Shown piece after piece: positions 54,267-64,000 of a stretch of DNA of 64,000 bases; the first letter of the stretch is position 1, and each line of letters begins with the position of its first letter. The translations under genes were made by a program, and so were the position numbers. The notes under the pieces were generated by a model. The model worked only from the letters and a program-made list of their open reading frames with translations, ran no database searches and had not been told where the DNA came from. Location of the stretch: the NCBI GenBank assembly GCA_032718475.1, contig JAUCBJ010007512.1, positions 1 to 64,000 on the forward strand, in the 5' to 3' direction. The stretch comes from Nemertoderma westbladi. Lineage: Eukaryota; Xenacoelomorpha; Nemertodermatida; Nemertodermatidae.

Positions 54267-54776
54267 ATGGAAGGTACCTGGAATATAGGGTGCGATGATG
54301 CTTTGGAAATTCTTGAAAAACTGAGGTCTTTAGTAAACGAGAAGGACAGAACAATACGAAATCAGGAAGTTCGAATCGATCTACTGGACTCGACCGTGAG
54401 CAGTCTGAGACTGGAAAACGATAAACTATACGATAGATTGGACGCAATTGATCAACAAATCCGACTTGGTGTTCCTCAGAACACAGACCATAAACCTCTG
54501 CCCCCAATTCCTCCCCCTAAGGGGAAGACGATGGAGAAATCCCGCTCTTTAGGTGGCTATCAGAAAACATCCATGGACGCGCCTCACGCAGGGGAAAATA
54601 AGAAACCACCGCAAATTCCGCCTAAGATTGTTGAAAAATCGCGTTCTTTAGGAGGGCACCACAACAACATTGGGGCACCTCCTTACTCGCAACTTGTTGC
54701 CGAACTGAGGACAGTAGGACAATCTGCTTCGCAACGTGCATACAACCAGAACGGTGAAAATTCCACTCAAAAATGA
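54267..54776 (+). CDS. Coiled-coil, proline-rich protein of unknown function
   Basis: 169 residues, ATG in a fair context (AATAATGG), TGA at the end. Residues about 10-65 form a strong heptad pattern (ILEKLRSLVNEKDRTIRNQE, then VSSLRLENDKLYDRLDA), a parallel coiled-coil dimer candidate. The second half has two copies of a module: PLPPIPPPKGKTMEKSRSLGG and PPQIPPKIVEKSRSLGG minus a few residues. These carry SH3-type PxxP motifs and an RSLGG site that basophilic kinases could phosphorylate. I do not recognise the family. It could be a complete single-exon gene or the end of a longer one. Codon use and internal duplication suggest real coding. Confidence 0.6.
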   Translation: MEGTWNIGCDDALEILEKLRSLVNEKDRTIRNQEVRIDLLDSTVSSLRLENDKLYDRLDAIDQQIRLGVPQNTDHKPLPPIPPPKGKTMEKSRSLGGYQKTSMDAPHAGENKKPPQIPPKIVEKSRSLGGHHNNIGAPPYSQLVAELRTVGQSASQRAYNQNGENSTQK

Positions 54777-55796
54777 TTAATTATTATTTCATTATTGTAA
54801 TTATTGTGTCAGAATTATTCTAATTATTAATCAATATCAAATGTACTGTATAGGGCCTATCGAAATTTGCATTACCTCATGCCAATATAATAATATTCAT
54901 ATCATCAAGAAGATAGGTATTTATTTAATAATTTTTGCAACTTAATTACAGCTGATTGTAGCCTGATGCGCTCACGTTATATGCAGTCGGTGCTCTCGAT
55001 AGTGCTGTAGATGTTTCCTACCATCCTACCTAGAGATTTCCGGGGGGTAAACGCGAGGGGGTTTTTTCCGGCCAATTACACTTACTGTATTATATTATTC
55101 TACTGATTTTCTATTCCACTGTATTTTTCTAATATTCTCTTTTTTTGTTCAGAATATTGAACGTGGTTTTGTACAATGCCGATTGTTGACTGGCAGTTTT
55201 ATCCAGTTTCGAATCTTCTAAAAAAAATTATATTTCGATTTGAAAATTCATTACTTAATAATTTACTACACTACACTATGTGTAGTTATTTATAATCAAA
55301 ATTTTTTTTCCCTTTTTATTATTTATTTATTATTTTAATTATAAATATTTATTATTACTATTTTGTGCTACATTTATAATTATGCACACACACCCTCTTT
55401 TTTCATTTTTTGCTTTGAGTTCATAGGTAGATTGTTATCTTCTTTTTCTTGCAACCATTATTAATCTGTAATTAGTGTAACCATACTATATCTACTGTAT
55501 TTGTGTTTATATCTTTGTTGTCATACTATAGGCCTACGACCCTTTATCTTCACTCGTCTTGTTGTTCTTAGTGAATGTTTACATTCTGTTTGTTCTCATA
55601 ATTCCACTTCCTTTATACTGTAGACCTACTGTAATTATTTATTTATTTTTTAGGTCTTAGTTTTCTCACTACATACATATGAAATTGCTTTTTCAATTGC
55701 CTTTATTAGACGCATATACTGTACTGTATATTGTTTAGAATTGTATAGTTTATATGTACAATTCTGTATAGAATTGTAGAAATATATAGTTTAGCA
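54777..55796. other. No gene seen
   Basis: AT-rich, low-complexity sequence with T-runs and ATTATT stretches; no coding or structural feature that I can support. Confidence 0.6.
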
Positions 55797-56095
55797 GCTT
55801 GCCTAGTGGTAACATTCCTGGGCTTTCAATTAGGAAACATTGGTTTGATCCCTAGAGGGGGTAGCAGCACTGTTTGTGCATATTGCTTTCATTGCTGTAG
55901 TCTAGCCCAACCCAGGCTTTCATCCTTCAATGGTCGATAAATGGGAACCAAGAGTCTACTTGGGAAATAGAATATAATTGTTTACTGTGGAAGATCACCA
56001 ATGTTGGTGAACAGGCATTTATTTAGGATACAGATTTGGAAGGTTTACTGTGGAAGATCACCCATGGTGGTGAACAGGCATATTGACAAGCCTAA
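55797..56095 (+). mobile_element. tRNA-derived SINE with a duplicated tail segment
   Basis: The head (GCTTGCCTAGTGGTAACATT, then GGTTTGATCCCTAGAGGGG) has pol III A and B boxes at the normal spacing. The body includes CAATGGTCGATAAATGGGAACC, common in tRNA SINEs. Two copies of TTTACTGTGGAAGATCACC..GGTGAACAGGCAT follow at about 55981 and 56044; a reverse copy lies near 4150-4206. Confidence 0.65.
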
Positions 56096-56196
56096 AAGAT
56101 TCCCATTCATTGTTTAGAATTGCCACTGTTTCCAACTTGTTGTTAATCATTATCTGTTGTATTGTGGGGCGAAATGATAAAAACGTAAAAAAAAAA

Positions 56197-56345
56197 AATG
56201 GGCAACAACGAGCAAAAATGAGCAATAACGAGCAACAATGAGCATCAACGAGCAATAATAAGTACAACAACGAGAAACAACGATAAATAATAAAGTACAA
56301 CAACGAGCAAAAACGGCAATAATAAAGTACAACAACGAACTACAG
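56197..56345. repeat. 12-mer array, short inverted partner of 57243-58016
   Basis: Units such as AACGAGCAACAATGAGC, the reverse complement of the GCTCATTGTTGCTCG units in the larger array 0.9 kb downstream; the two arrays point at each other. Confidence 0.85.
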
Positions 56346-57242
56346 TATTTTACTTAAAAAATTATATTTTACTGTATTATATTATTTCAGAGCTATTTTT
56401 CAACAATTCTAGAAAATGGAGAACACATATTTAACAACTCCAGGAATTGTAAACCAATTTTATAAATTGTATAGTGCTCGACAGAACACAGAGAAACAGT
56501 CAAACATTCAAAAATAGTGGTGAAACGGTAAAGTACTTTTATAAGGGTGTTACACGAGTCTCTTTGAGGTTTACCGTGCCACTGTTATTGTGAAAACATA
56601 CCACAGGGCATTGCAAAATACACAATAATGCAAAATTACAACAATTCTAGAACAGTCAAAAAAATTAAATTGTTTTGTTATACCTAGAATAAAACTCATG
56701 TGTGAGCCAGGAGGGCGTCCTAAACCATGCAGCCGGAATTCACTAGATAAACTTGGAAATTTAATCAATTTTCATTTTTATTTCTGTCTTCCAAAGCATA
56801 TTAACAATTTATTACTGTTTAGATATTCTAGAACATTACAGTAGCTAGTTACGAAATCTAGAATTTGAAATATTTTAACTAATTAATTTGTACAAATAAT
56901 AGGACAACCTAATATCTAAAGTTTTGTTAGCTAATTGATTGTGGGATGGTATGCTTTCTTAACTATCTATTATATCTGATAATATATTCTGGAATGTTTA
57001 GCTAATTGGAAATATGAAACCTAAATTTGAATTCAATAGTTTTGTTTTATCTAGAATAAACCACACATGTGAGCTATCTACAGTATATTTATTATTGTAT
57101 TTAATATTTTACTTGTCAAACTATTACTATTTCAATTTTAGGGTGGCATTTAAATATAATGCAAATGAATTATTATTATTTTCATACACATAACAATACC
57201 AAAAATGTAGCAAAATTGGCACGGTAAAGCACAAGAGAGCTT
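56346..57242. other. Spacer between the inverted 12-mer arrays
   Basis: No gene. A TTTACCGTGCCA block at 56571 and its inverse TGGCACGGTAAA at 57219 suggest that the spacer and arrays belong to one inverted-repeat unit. ATTCTAGAAC-like motifs recur. Confidence 0.45.
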
Positions 57243-58016
57243 CGTTGTTGCTCATTGTTACTCGTTGTTGCTCATTGTTGATCGTTGTTGCTCATTTTTG
57301 CTTGTTGTTGCACATTGTTGCTCATTGTTGCACGTTGTTGTACTTTATTGTTGCTCATTGTTGATCATTGTTGCTCGATGTTGCTCATTATTGCTCATTG
57401 TTGCTCTTTGTTGGTCATTGTTGCTCATTGTTACGCGTTGTTGTACTTTATTATTGCTAGTTGTTGCTCATTGTTGCTCATTGTTGATCATTGTTGCTCG
57501 ATGTTGCTTATTGTTGCTCGTTGTTCCTCATTGTTGCTCGTTGTTGCACATTGTAGCTCGTTGTTGCTCATTGTTGTACTTTATTAATGCTCGTTGTTGC
57601 TCATTGCTGTTCGTTGTTGCTCATTGTTGCTCGTTGTTGGTCATTGTTGCTCATTGTTACGCGTTGTTATACTTTATTATTGCTCGTTGTTGCTAATTGT
57701 TGATCATTGTTGCTCGATGGTGCTTATTGTTGCTCGTTGTTCCTCATTGTTGCCCGTTGTTGCACATTGTAGCTCGTTGTTGCTCATTGTTGCTCGTTGT
57801 TGCTCATTATTGCTCATTGTTGCTCGTTGTTGCTCATTTGTTGGTCATTGCTGCTCATTGTTGCTCGTTGTTGCTCATTGTTGCTCGTTGTTGCTCATTG
57901 TTAGTCATTGTTGCTCGTTGTTGCTCATTGTTGCTCGTTGTTGCTCATTGTTCCTCGTTGTTGCTCATTATTGCTCGTTGTTGCTCATTGTTGGTCATCG
58001 TTACTCGTTGTGCATT
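57243..58016. repeat. 12-mer tandem array
   Basis: About 64 copies of TTGTTGCTCATT/TTGTTGCTCGTT with scattered variants (GGTCATT, GTACTTTATT). The unit is a multiple of three, so all plus frames stay open and give cysteine/leucine-rich artefact ORFs. Confidence 0.93.
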
Positions 58017-58555
58017 TTAGCACCTACCAGGGAATGTAATGCATTGAAAACCGGCGCCATAACAAATCACTATAGCAAAGCATAGAACAGTGACGGGCGG
58101 TGCCCCTCTGCCGCGCAGGTGATAAAAATTGCAAATGTAGCCACTTATCCAACAAAAAAAAGTAAAAACCCTTAGTTCGATGATAATGAGTGCAAATCCA
58201 AGAAATATGAAGATCAACATCAACACTCACATACAGTAGAGTGGTGAGTGTTAACCCATCTCCCGAAAGCTTGAAGTATCATGCGGACGTCAAAAGATCC
58301 TAGAAAAATCTGATCACGAAATTTAAAATAAATCATATCAAGAAAGATGTGAGATTGTACTATCGCACATGTACAACATTTACAATGGCGATGGGCCGTC
58401 ATACTTGCGTGACCTCATCAACTGTGTGCACAGACATTTCGGTTTCTGTAATACAGTAATAAATAGACAAAACTGCATGCAGTTCTGGTGTCTGGCGTAA
58501 CGGCGTACATGCAGACAGGCGCACTGCTGTACTGGCGTAGGCCTACTACAATAAA
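58017..58555. other. Upstream region of KIF3A
   Basis: No gene. It should contain the KIF3A promoter and 5' UTR. No TATA box is seen at a convincing distance. The ATG follows a short TACTACAATAAA stretch. Confidence 0.5.
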
Positions 58556-59011
58556 ATGGGGAAAGATAAGGATTCGGATAACGTGAAGGTGGTTGTGAGA
58601 TGTCGTCCTTTACAGGAATCGGAGGTAATTCAAAAGTACCGAAACATTGTCGATGTTGACGAGGTTCGAGGTCAAATAACCGTAAGAACTTCAGACAAAC
58701 GGCACGGCGAACCCCCTAAAAACTTCACGTTCGACCACGTATTTGGTCAGACGAGCAAACAGGTAGACATCTACAACACGACGGCGCGTCGCATTGTGGA
58801 CAGCGTTCTGGAGGGTTACAACGGGACAATATTCGCGTACGGGCAAACGGGAACTGGTAAAACCTTCACGATGGAAGGAGAACGAACTCAGCCGGAGTTG
58901 CGAGGAATCATCCCCAACTCTTTCGCACATATATTCGGTCACATCCACAAGGCGAAGGACACGGCGCGGTACCTGGTCCGGGTATCCTACCTCGAGATCT
59001 ATAACGAGGAG
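58556..59011 (+). CDS. KIF3A: Kinesin-2 motor subunit KIF3A, first coding exon
   Basis: 152 codons from the ATG at 58556 to a strong donor GAG|GTAAGC (59011/59012), phase 0. KIF3A with KIF3B and KAP forms heterotrimeric kinesin-2, the anterograde motor of intraflagellar transport. Seen here: the start of the motor domain ([11 protein letters not shown]), the ATP-binding P-loop GQTGTGKT (96-103), [17 protein letters not shown] (KIF3-specific) and [13 protein letters not shown] at the exon end. The N-terminal extension before the motor (MGKDKDSD) is short, as in KIF3A. Reading through the donor meets a stop at once. The next exon (expected to begin VRDLLG) was not found in the remaining 5 kb. 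Confidence 0.93.
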
Positions 59012-59138
59012 GTAAGCTGAAGTGGAACTAGTCCCTTATTACGTCTAGCAGCCTAGTGTACTACTGCAACTGTGTACCGGTACTACTACTGCCACTACTG
59101 ACTACTGCACCAGGTGAACCTGGGAATGTCACGATTGG

Positions 59139-60130
59139 GGTACGTACTAAAAGGTAGAACGATCTATAACGGGCTATAACGATCTATAACGGGCTATAAT
59201 TTTCTATAAACAAGCTATAACCACCTATAACGAGCTATAATACTGTAATATGAAAATTTACAATAAAAAAAACATATTTTAGCATGGATTTATTCTCCTA
59301 GTCAGTAATTTAATTAAGAAATTTGGTTTTTTTAGTCCATACCATACTGCTTTTCATCTTTTTGGTATCATGAAATCAGTCATTACTTCATTAGTCAGCA
59401 TATATATTCATTAGTCAGGTACCCCCCCCCCCCCCCCCCCCCCCCATAGTGCTGTAGTATTCTTTGGGATAGTACAGTAGTAGTACCTAATTCATAGTCT
59501 AGTCCACTGTCCCATGGTTTATTCGCGCATCAACGTAAGGCTGATAACTGGTTTGCTTGTCGTTCTCCTCCGATCCGGGTTTCTCCCGTCTCTCCCGACT
59601 GCGTCACCGCACTATAAGAACATCTCGAATATAACCAACAAATGTTGAAATTTTACCGGTGGAGACTGGGAGATGTGACGCCGTGGTTCCGGCTCCGGGA
59701 TGCCGGGAAAATCTGCAATAAGATATGATATATTCTGTTATTGTTACTGTGAGAGTATTGGCCTGACACGGAACGACGGGAGCGGTAAGCAGTAGGCCTA
59801 AGTAGTAGTGTAGTACGTCGATATGCTGATATAGGCGTTGTGTTGTAGTCGATATAGAATAAGTGAGCAATATAGGCCAATAAAAAAACGAACCAGTACT
59901 AACTGCAGTAGGCCTATCAATTAGGCATAGGCCTACCCTAATTTTTAACCTGCGGTATTTTTCACACCGCCGTGCGAATCCAAAAGTTAAACACACCCTA
60001 TGGGCGTTTTTTAATGTAAATTTTCATATTATAGCTCGTTATAGGTGGTTATAGCTTGTTTATAGGAATTTATAGCCCGTTATAGATCGTTATAGCCCGT
60101 TATAGATCGTTCTACCTTTTAGTACGTACC
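59139..60130. mobile_element. Long-TIR foldback transposon (Mutator-like signature) in KIF3A intron 1
   Basis: The ends are inverted copies of about 125 bp beginning GGTACGTACTAAAAGGTAGA and containing ATCTATAACGGGCTATAACG repeats. The 9 bases CACGATTGG lie directly before (59130-59138) and after (60131-60139), a perfect target duplication. Total 992 bp, no transposase. A C-run at about 59418-59446 lies inside. Confidence 0.85.
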
Positions 60131-61623
60131 CACGATTGGGGACATAGGATTAGATATTAAGGCAGGGCCTAGAGCAGAATGCGATTTTTGCTTTTTTTGC
60201 TTGCTTCACCTCACAGCCTCAATACGAATACAGCAAAAAGCTATCTTGCATTCTTGTAGTCCCTCAATTTCTTGTCTATCAGTCTGTTAGTCTACCGGTA
60301 GATGGTTTATATAGTGATACCTGTATACAATCCAGCCAATCACAGCCAATTCCATTCCAGCATAATAAATAGGCATATTCCGCTCTCATTGGCAGTACAG
60401 GATTAGCAATTACAAGTTGGCTGAATTTTTAGCCCGCGAGTGTTCTTAGCCCGCGGGTATTCTTAGCCCGCGAGGATTCTTAGCCCGCGAGTTAGTAAAG
60501 GAACAGGCTGACAGGTTAGTAAATGACAGAATGAGCATGTTTCAGAGGCGAATTGAGGTAACCAAAACAATAAACGTTATTGTTTTGTGGGCTAAGAATA
60601 CTCGCGGGCTAAGAATTCCTGAGACCCAATTACAGAATTAGGCCAACTATCTTTACACCTAACACTTTTCAGATTGCACTGACTTTACTTTCTTTGCGGA
60701 AGGGACCCCGATAAGCAGATAAGTACAAAAGAATTGAAGTTTTGTTGCATAATCCGACAAGTTGAAGGATGAGTGTTCAAGTGGGAATTCTAATTCCGTA
60801 ATTCAGTTCATATGAATTGAATATACGTCAGTATATTTTCTGAGTTAAACGTGTAATAGCCCGTTATAGATCGTTATAGCCCGTTATAGATCGTTCTACC
60901 TTTTAGTACGTACCCACAATTGGGGACATAGGATTAGATATTAAGGCAGGGCCTAGAGCAGAATGCGATTTAGCTCACTTTGCTTCACCTCAATACGAAT
61001 ACAGCAAAAAACTATCTTGCATTCTTGTAGTCCCTCAATTTCTTGTCTATCAGTCTGTTAGTCTACCGCTAGATGGTTTATATACCTGTATACAATAAAG
61101 CCAATCACAGCCAATTCCATTCCAGCATAATAAATAGGCATACTCCGCTCTCATTGGCAGTACAGATGCCATTAGGATTAGCAATTACAGGTTGGCTGAA
61201 TTTTTAGCCCGCGAGTGTTCTTAGCCCGCGGGTATTCTTAGCCCGCGAGGATTCTTAGCCCGCGAGTTAGTAAAGGAACAGGCTGACAGGTTAGTAAATG
61301 ACAGAATGAGCATGTTTCAGAGGCGAATTGAGGTAACCAAAACAATAAACGTTATTGTTTTGTGGGCTAAGAATACTCGCGGGCTAAGAATTCGTGAGAC
61401 CCAATTACAGAATTAGGCCAACTATCTTTACACCTAACACTTTTCAGATTGCACTGACTTTACTTTCTTTGCGGAAGGGACCCCGATAAGCAGATAAGTA
61501 CAAAAGAATTGAAGTTTTGTTGCATAATCCGAAGGATGAGTGTTCAAGTGGGAATTCTAATTCCGTAATTCAGTTCATATGAATTGAATATACGTCAGTA
61601 TATTTTCTGAGTTAAACGTGTAA
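60073..61623. repeat. Tandem segmental duplication of about 0.78 kb
   Basis: 60073-60856 and 60857-61623 align throughout and start with the same piece of the foldback element's right end. Each copy holds four TTAGCCCGCGAG/GGG motifs and the inverted CTCGCGGGCTAAGAAT further on, plus an AACAATAAACGTTATTGTTT palindrome. Differences include small deletions in the second copy. Confidence 0.88.
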
Positions 61624-62237
61624 TTGCATTAAATTATAGTCTATTATGCTGCTATGTTTTATAGTAAATTAAAAAATTATACAGTTGCCGCGTAGTTAAA
61701 AATTTATAAAAAAATTAAAATTTTAGATTTAATTAATTAAAGTACCCGTTGTCACGTTAGCTTAATAAACAATGAAAATAATTTATTAATTTACTCTGGA
61801 AACCACTCGATATAGGCCTAGTGCGGGTAGGTGCATTCTTCTTACAATTTCACCCATCATAACAACCAGTTAGTTGCTATGGTAAGATAACACCATTCAT
61901 AATACTTCGTAATTCATAATAATAATAATAATTCGAAAGTGCATGGGCCTACTCAATTTATAGGCAGACGAAGACAAACATTACACGTTCGTGGGGCCTT
62001 CGCGCAGCACGAGGCCCAGTTATTAGATACAAATTAAAATTGAGCGACTGTATCACAAAATCAGGTTTTGAGAAATTTACCCACACCACCAATCAATCAA
62101 AGAAAGGGGGACAGTACGTGTTCACCCCCTTTAATCCCCCCCCCCCCCCCCCCCAACCTTCCCAACCACCAATACATAACCGGGACATCTACCACCCACG
62201 GAAGGGTAGCACGAACTTATTTCCAATCGCACGTTAA
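61624..62237. other. No gene seen; contains a poly(C) run
   Basis: AT-rich, with AATAATAATAATAATTCG microsatellite sequence near 61920 and a C-run at about 62137-62154. A GTGGGGCCTTCGCGCAGCA segment near 61991 resembles GTGGGGTCTTCGTGCAGCA near 35263, at the end of repeat family R2. Confidence 0.55.
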
Positions 62238-62545
62238 ATATGCAAAGCCAGGTGGTTTATAGGAATATAATAAACGCAGTACTCGTTTTCATTATAAGCC
62301 TCTTTGCGTTCGTCCTGTTTTGTATTTAAATATATTTCTTAAACGCAGGCTGACGATATTTATAATAATAATAACTAGGGATGCGATCAATATGTGAAGC
62401 CAGGTGGTTTATATAATAATTTAGTCAACGAGGTACTCGTCTTCATTATATGCCTCGTTGCGCTCGTCGCTTGTCCTGTTTTGTCATAAAATATTTTTCC
62501 TAAACGCAGACTGACGATCTTTATACAGTTATAACTATGCGAAGT
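62238..62545. repeat. Tandem duplication of about 155 bp
   Basis: Two copies share ATATG(C/T)(A/G)AAGCCAGGTGGTTTATA, GTACTCGT.TTCATTATA.GCCTC, TTGCG.TCGTC and TAAACGCAG.CTGACGAT.TTTATA; starts at about 62238 and 62393. Confidence 0.8.
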
Positions 62546-63194
62546 TTCGAAACTGTGCGATACATCTATGTGGAGATGTGTGATATGTGGAGATGTGTGA
62601 TACAACGCCAACGCATCTTATGCCGATGTAGTAATATGGGTATTGAAATAATATTAAATCAATGTACACTCTTAAAGCTGCAGCGAAAAAATGTAGCTAA
62701 TTTCCTAGGTTACATATAAAATAATAATATTATTTTTAAGAACATTAATTTTACTACTTTGCAAAAATTCAATTAAAAAATAACCAGACATATACATTGT
62801 GGAATAAACTATTTCAGATAAGCCTACACAACAGCCATGCCATGGATGGTATTTATGTTATTATATCTGTCATTTACCTGAGATAGCAATACAACACTTA
62901 TAGTAGAGTCAATACAGGAAAGATGTTGGGATGTTGGAATGCTGCCTGGGCTGGAATAGCAATACTGGTTGCCTATTACAGTACAATTCCTCTCTGGTTA
63001 GTCTACAGCCACAACTCCAAGCTAGCTCCACACCAGCAGAGACATGACCAATAATCATTCCCAGCAACTAGCTGCTGCCTTACACACACATCCTTCCATC
63101 TTACCAGCATGTTAGCCAATAAATGAGCAGTATTTAATGAGAATCAATTTTTTATGACGTTTTAATTACTTTAGATCAATTAAAGACACAATTA
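62546..63194. other. No gene seen
   Basis: Intronic sequence, if KIF3A continues downstream. No coding or repeat structure that I can support. Confidence 0.5.
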
Positions 63195-63520
63195 ATAAAG
63201 CAAATCACTTGAACTAATTAAAAACTATAATAGAATGGGGTATGTGGATTACATCTGTATAATTTTTAATTATAATTATTTAAATCTTATACTGTAAAAC
63301 AATTAATTTCCTTTAAAAGGCAGGTTGAAAATGGTGTTTTTACCGTAATAACTTAATTAACTAATTAACTGCTATTATCTTAGCTTCTCGAAGGCCACAA
63401 GGAAATTCTACTTGGAAAATTTCTAAACTTTTGCCAAACAACATGTGTACCAAGTTTGGATAGATTTCATCAAAGATTGGCCGAGTTATTAACGTTTAAA
63501 ATTGAACACTGCAAAAAAAG
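63195..63520 (-). repeat. Dispersed repeat family R2, copy 3 (minus strand)
   Basis: The reverse complement matches 36449-36840: AACGTTTAAAATTGAACAC, TACCAAGTTTGGATAGATTT, CTCGAAGGCCACAAGG side, TTAATTTCCTTTAAAAG and CTATAATAGAATGGGG. Confidence 0.8.
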
Positions 63521-63599
63521 CGACAGAACGACAGAACTAGTCCTATCTGTCCATCTGTCGGTCTTTTAGTCTGTCTGTCAAAATATAAAAAAATACACC

Positions 63600-64000
63600 A
63601 GACCTAACTAAAAATTTTGCTATGGGGTTTTTTTGGTCTGTGATTTCGATTCTGGTATCAGTTTCTAGGATTTACGGATTATTCGTCCTGTCTGTCCGCC
63701 TGTCTGTCTGTCTGTCATTTGGTCTGTCCGTTATTTAAATTTGACGGACACACCAAAAGACAGACAGAATTGACAGAGAGACATACTAGAATCCATCAAT
63801 AGTGAATACTGACATTGGAAATGAAATCACAGACCAGAATAACCCCATAACAAAATTTTATTTAGTTGTTGTGTGCCTTTTAAAATTTTGACGGACAGAC
63901 CAAAAGACAGACAGAATGGACGGACAGACATAGTAGAATCCGTCAATAGTAAAAACTGACATTGGAAATTGAGTCACAGACCAGAAAAACCCCATAAGAA
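63600..64000. repeat. Inverted and direct repeat block rich in CTGTCTGTC, cut by the window end
   Basis: The left part (TATGGGGTTTTTTTGGTCTG, then TCTGTCTGTC and TTGGTCTGTCCGTT) recurs inverted at 63738-63860 (GACGGACACACCAAAAGACA ... CAGACCAGAATAACCCCATA). A third block, direct to the second, starts at about 63888 and runs to the window end. Confidence 0.8.

Noticed and set aside
57265-58085. Cysteine/leucine-rich open frames
   Set aside because: All plus frames of the 12-mer array stay open; the sequence has no start context or non-repetitive coding part.
62040-62262. Two overlapping proline-rich open frames of about 65 codons
   Set aside because: They depend on a poly(C) run and have no other coding features.

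Overview
This is a repeat-dense stretch of an animal nuclear genome. It carries exons of a PBX/extradenticle TALE homeobox gene, a complete intronless THNSL1 gene and the first coding exon of a KIF3A kinesin-2 motor, all with metazoan splice signals. The DNA is AT-rich and scattered with TACCGGTA and TAGGCCTA motifs. The organism is probably a marine invertebrate, but I cannot name a phylum from the sequence alone.

Layout. 1-3243: the 3' end of an LTR retrotransposon cut off by the window start. 5156-7135 and 19695-20503: two halves of an older BEL/Pao-like element. 7551-18897: a complete, young BEL/Pao-like element nested between those halves, with 1207-bp LTRs that look almost identical and a 5-bp target duplication (AGAGC). 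It has a coiled-coil ORF, a gag ORF, a zinc-knuckle/protease ORF and a 3' accessory ORF, but no reverse transcriptase, RNase H or integrase core. 20904-24200: a 3'-truncated Gypsy-like element on the minus strand with its 220-bp 5' LTR. 24207-28813: a broken integrase-family fragment followed by two head-to-tail LINE copies. 28886-29186: a SAM-like exon on the minus strand. 29399-29745: a palindromic satellite.

31662-41860 holds the 5' half of a PBX gene on the plus strand: two alternative exons for the same PBC-A segment (31662-31894 and 33588-33745), then 41125-41204 and 41643-41860. Its introns hold a tRNA-bearing palindrome, dispersed repeats, a 42-bp satellite and a foldback element. The last visible PBX exon runs directly into a minisatellite whose unit copies its own exon-intron junction about 28 times (41849-42655). 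A near-full-length minus-strand LINE follows (42656-46512), then a 2.1-kb satellite of a 13-bp unit with a 358-bp higher-order period. No homeodomain exon is seen in the window.

49331-51427 is THNSL1 (minus strand). 53127-53846 is a third LINE fragment broken by a small inverted-repeat element. 54267-54776 is a coiled-coil, proline-rich gene I do not recognise. 55797-58016 holds a SINE and 12-mer arrays. 58556-59011 is KIF3A exon 1; its intron carries a 992-bp long-TIR foldback element with a perfect 9-bp target duplication, a 0.78-kb tandem duplication and further inverted repeats to the window end.

The host genes are unrelated in function (transcription cofactor, PLP enzyme-like protein, ciliary motor). 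Most of the window is layered mobile DNA, with nesting that gives relative insertion ages.
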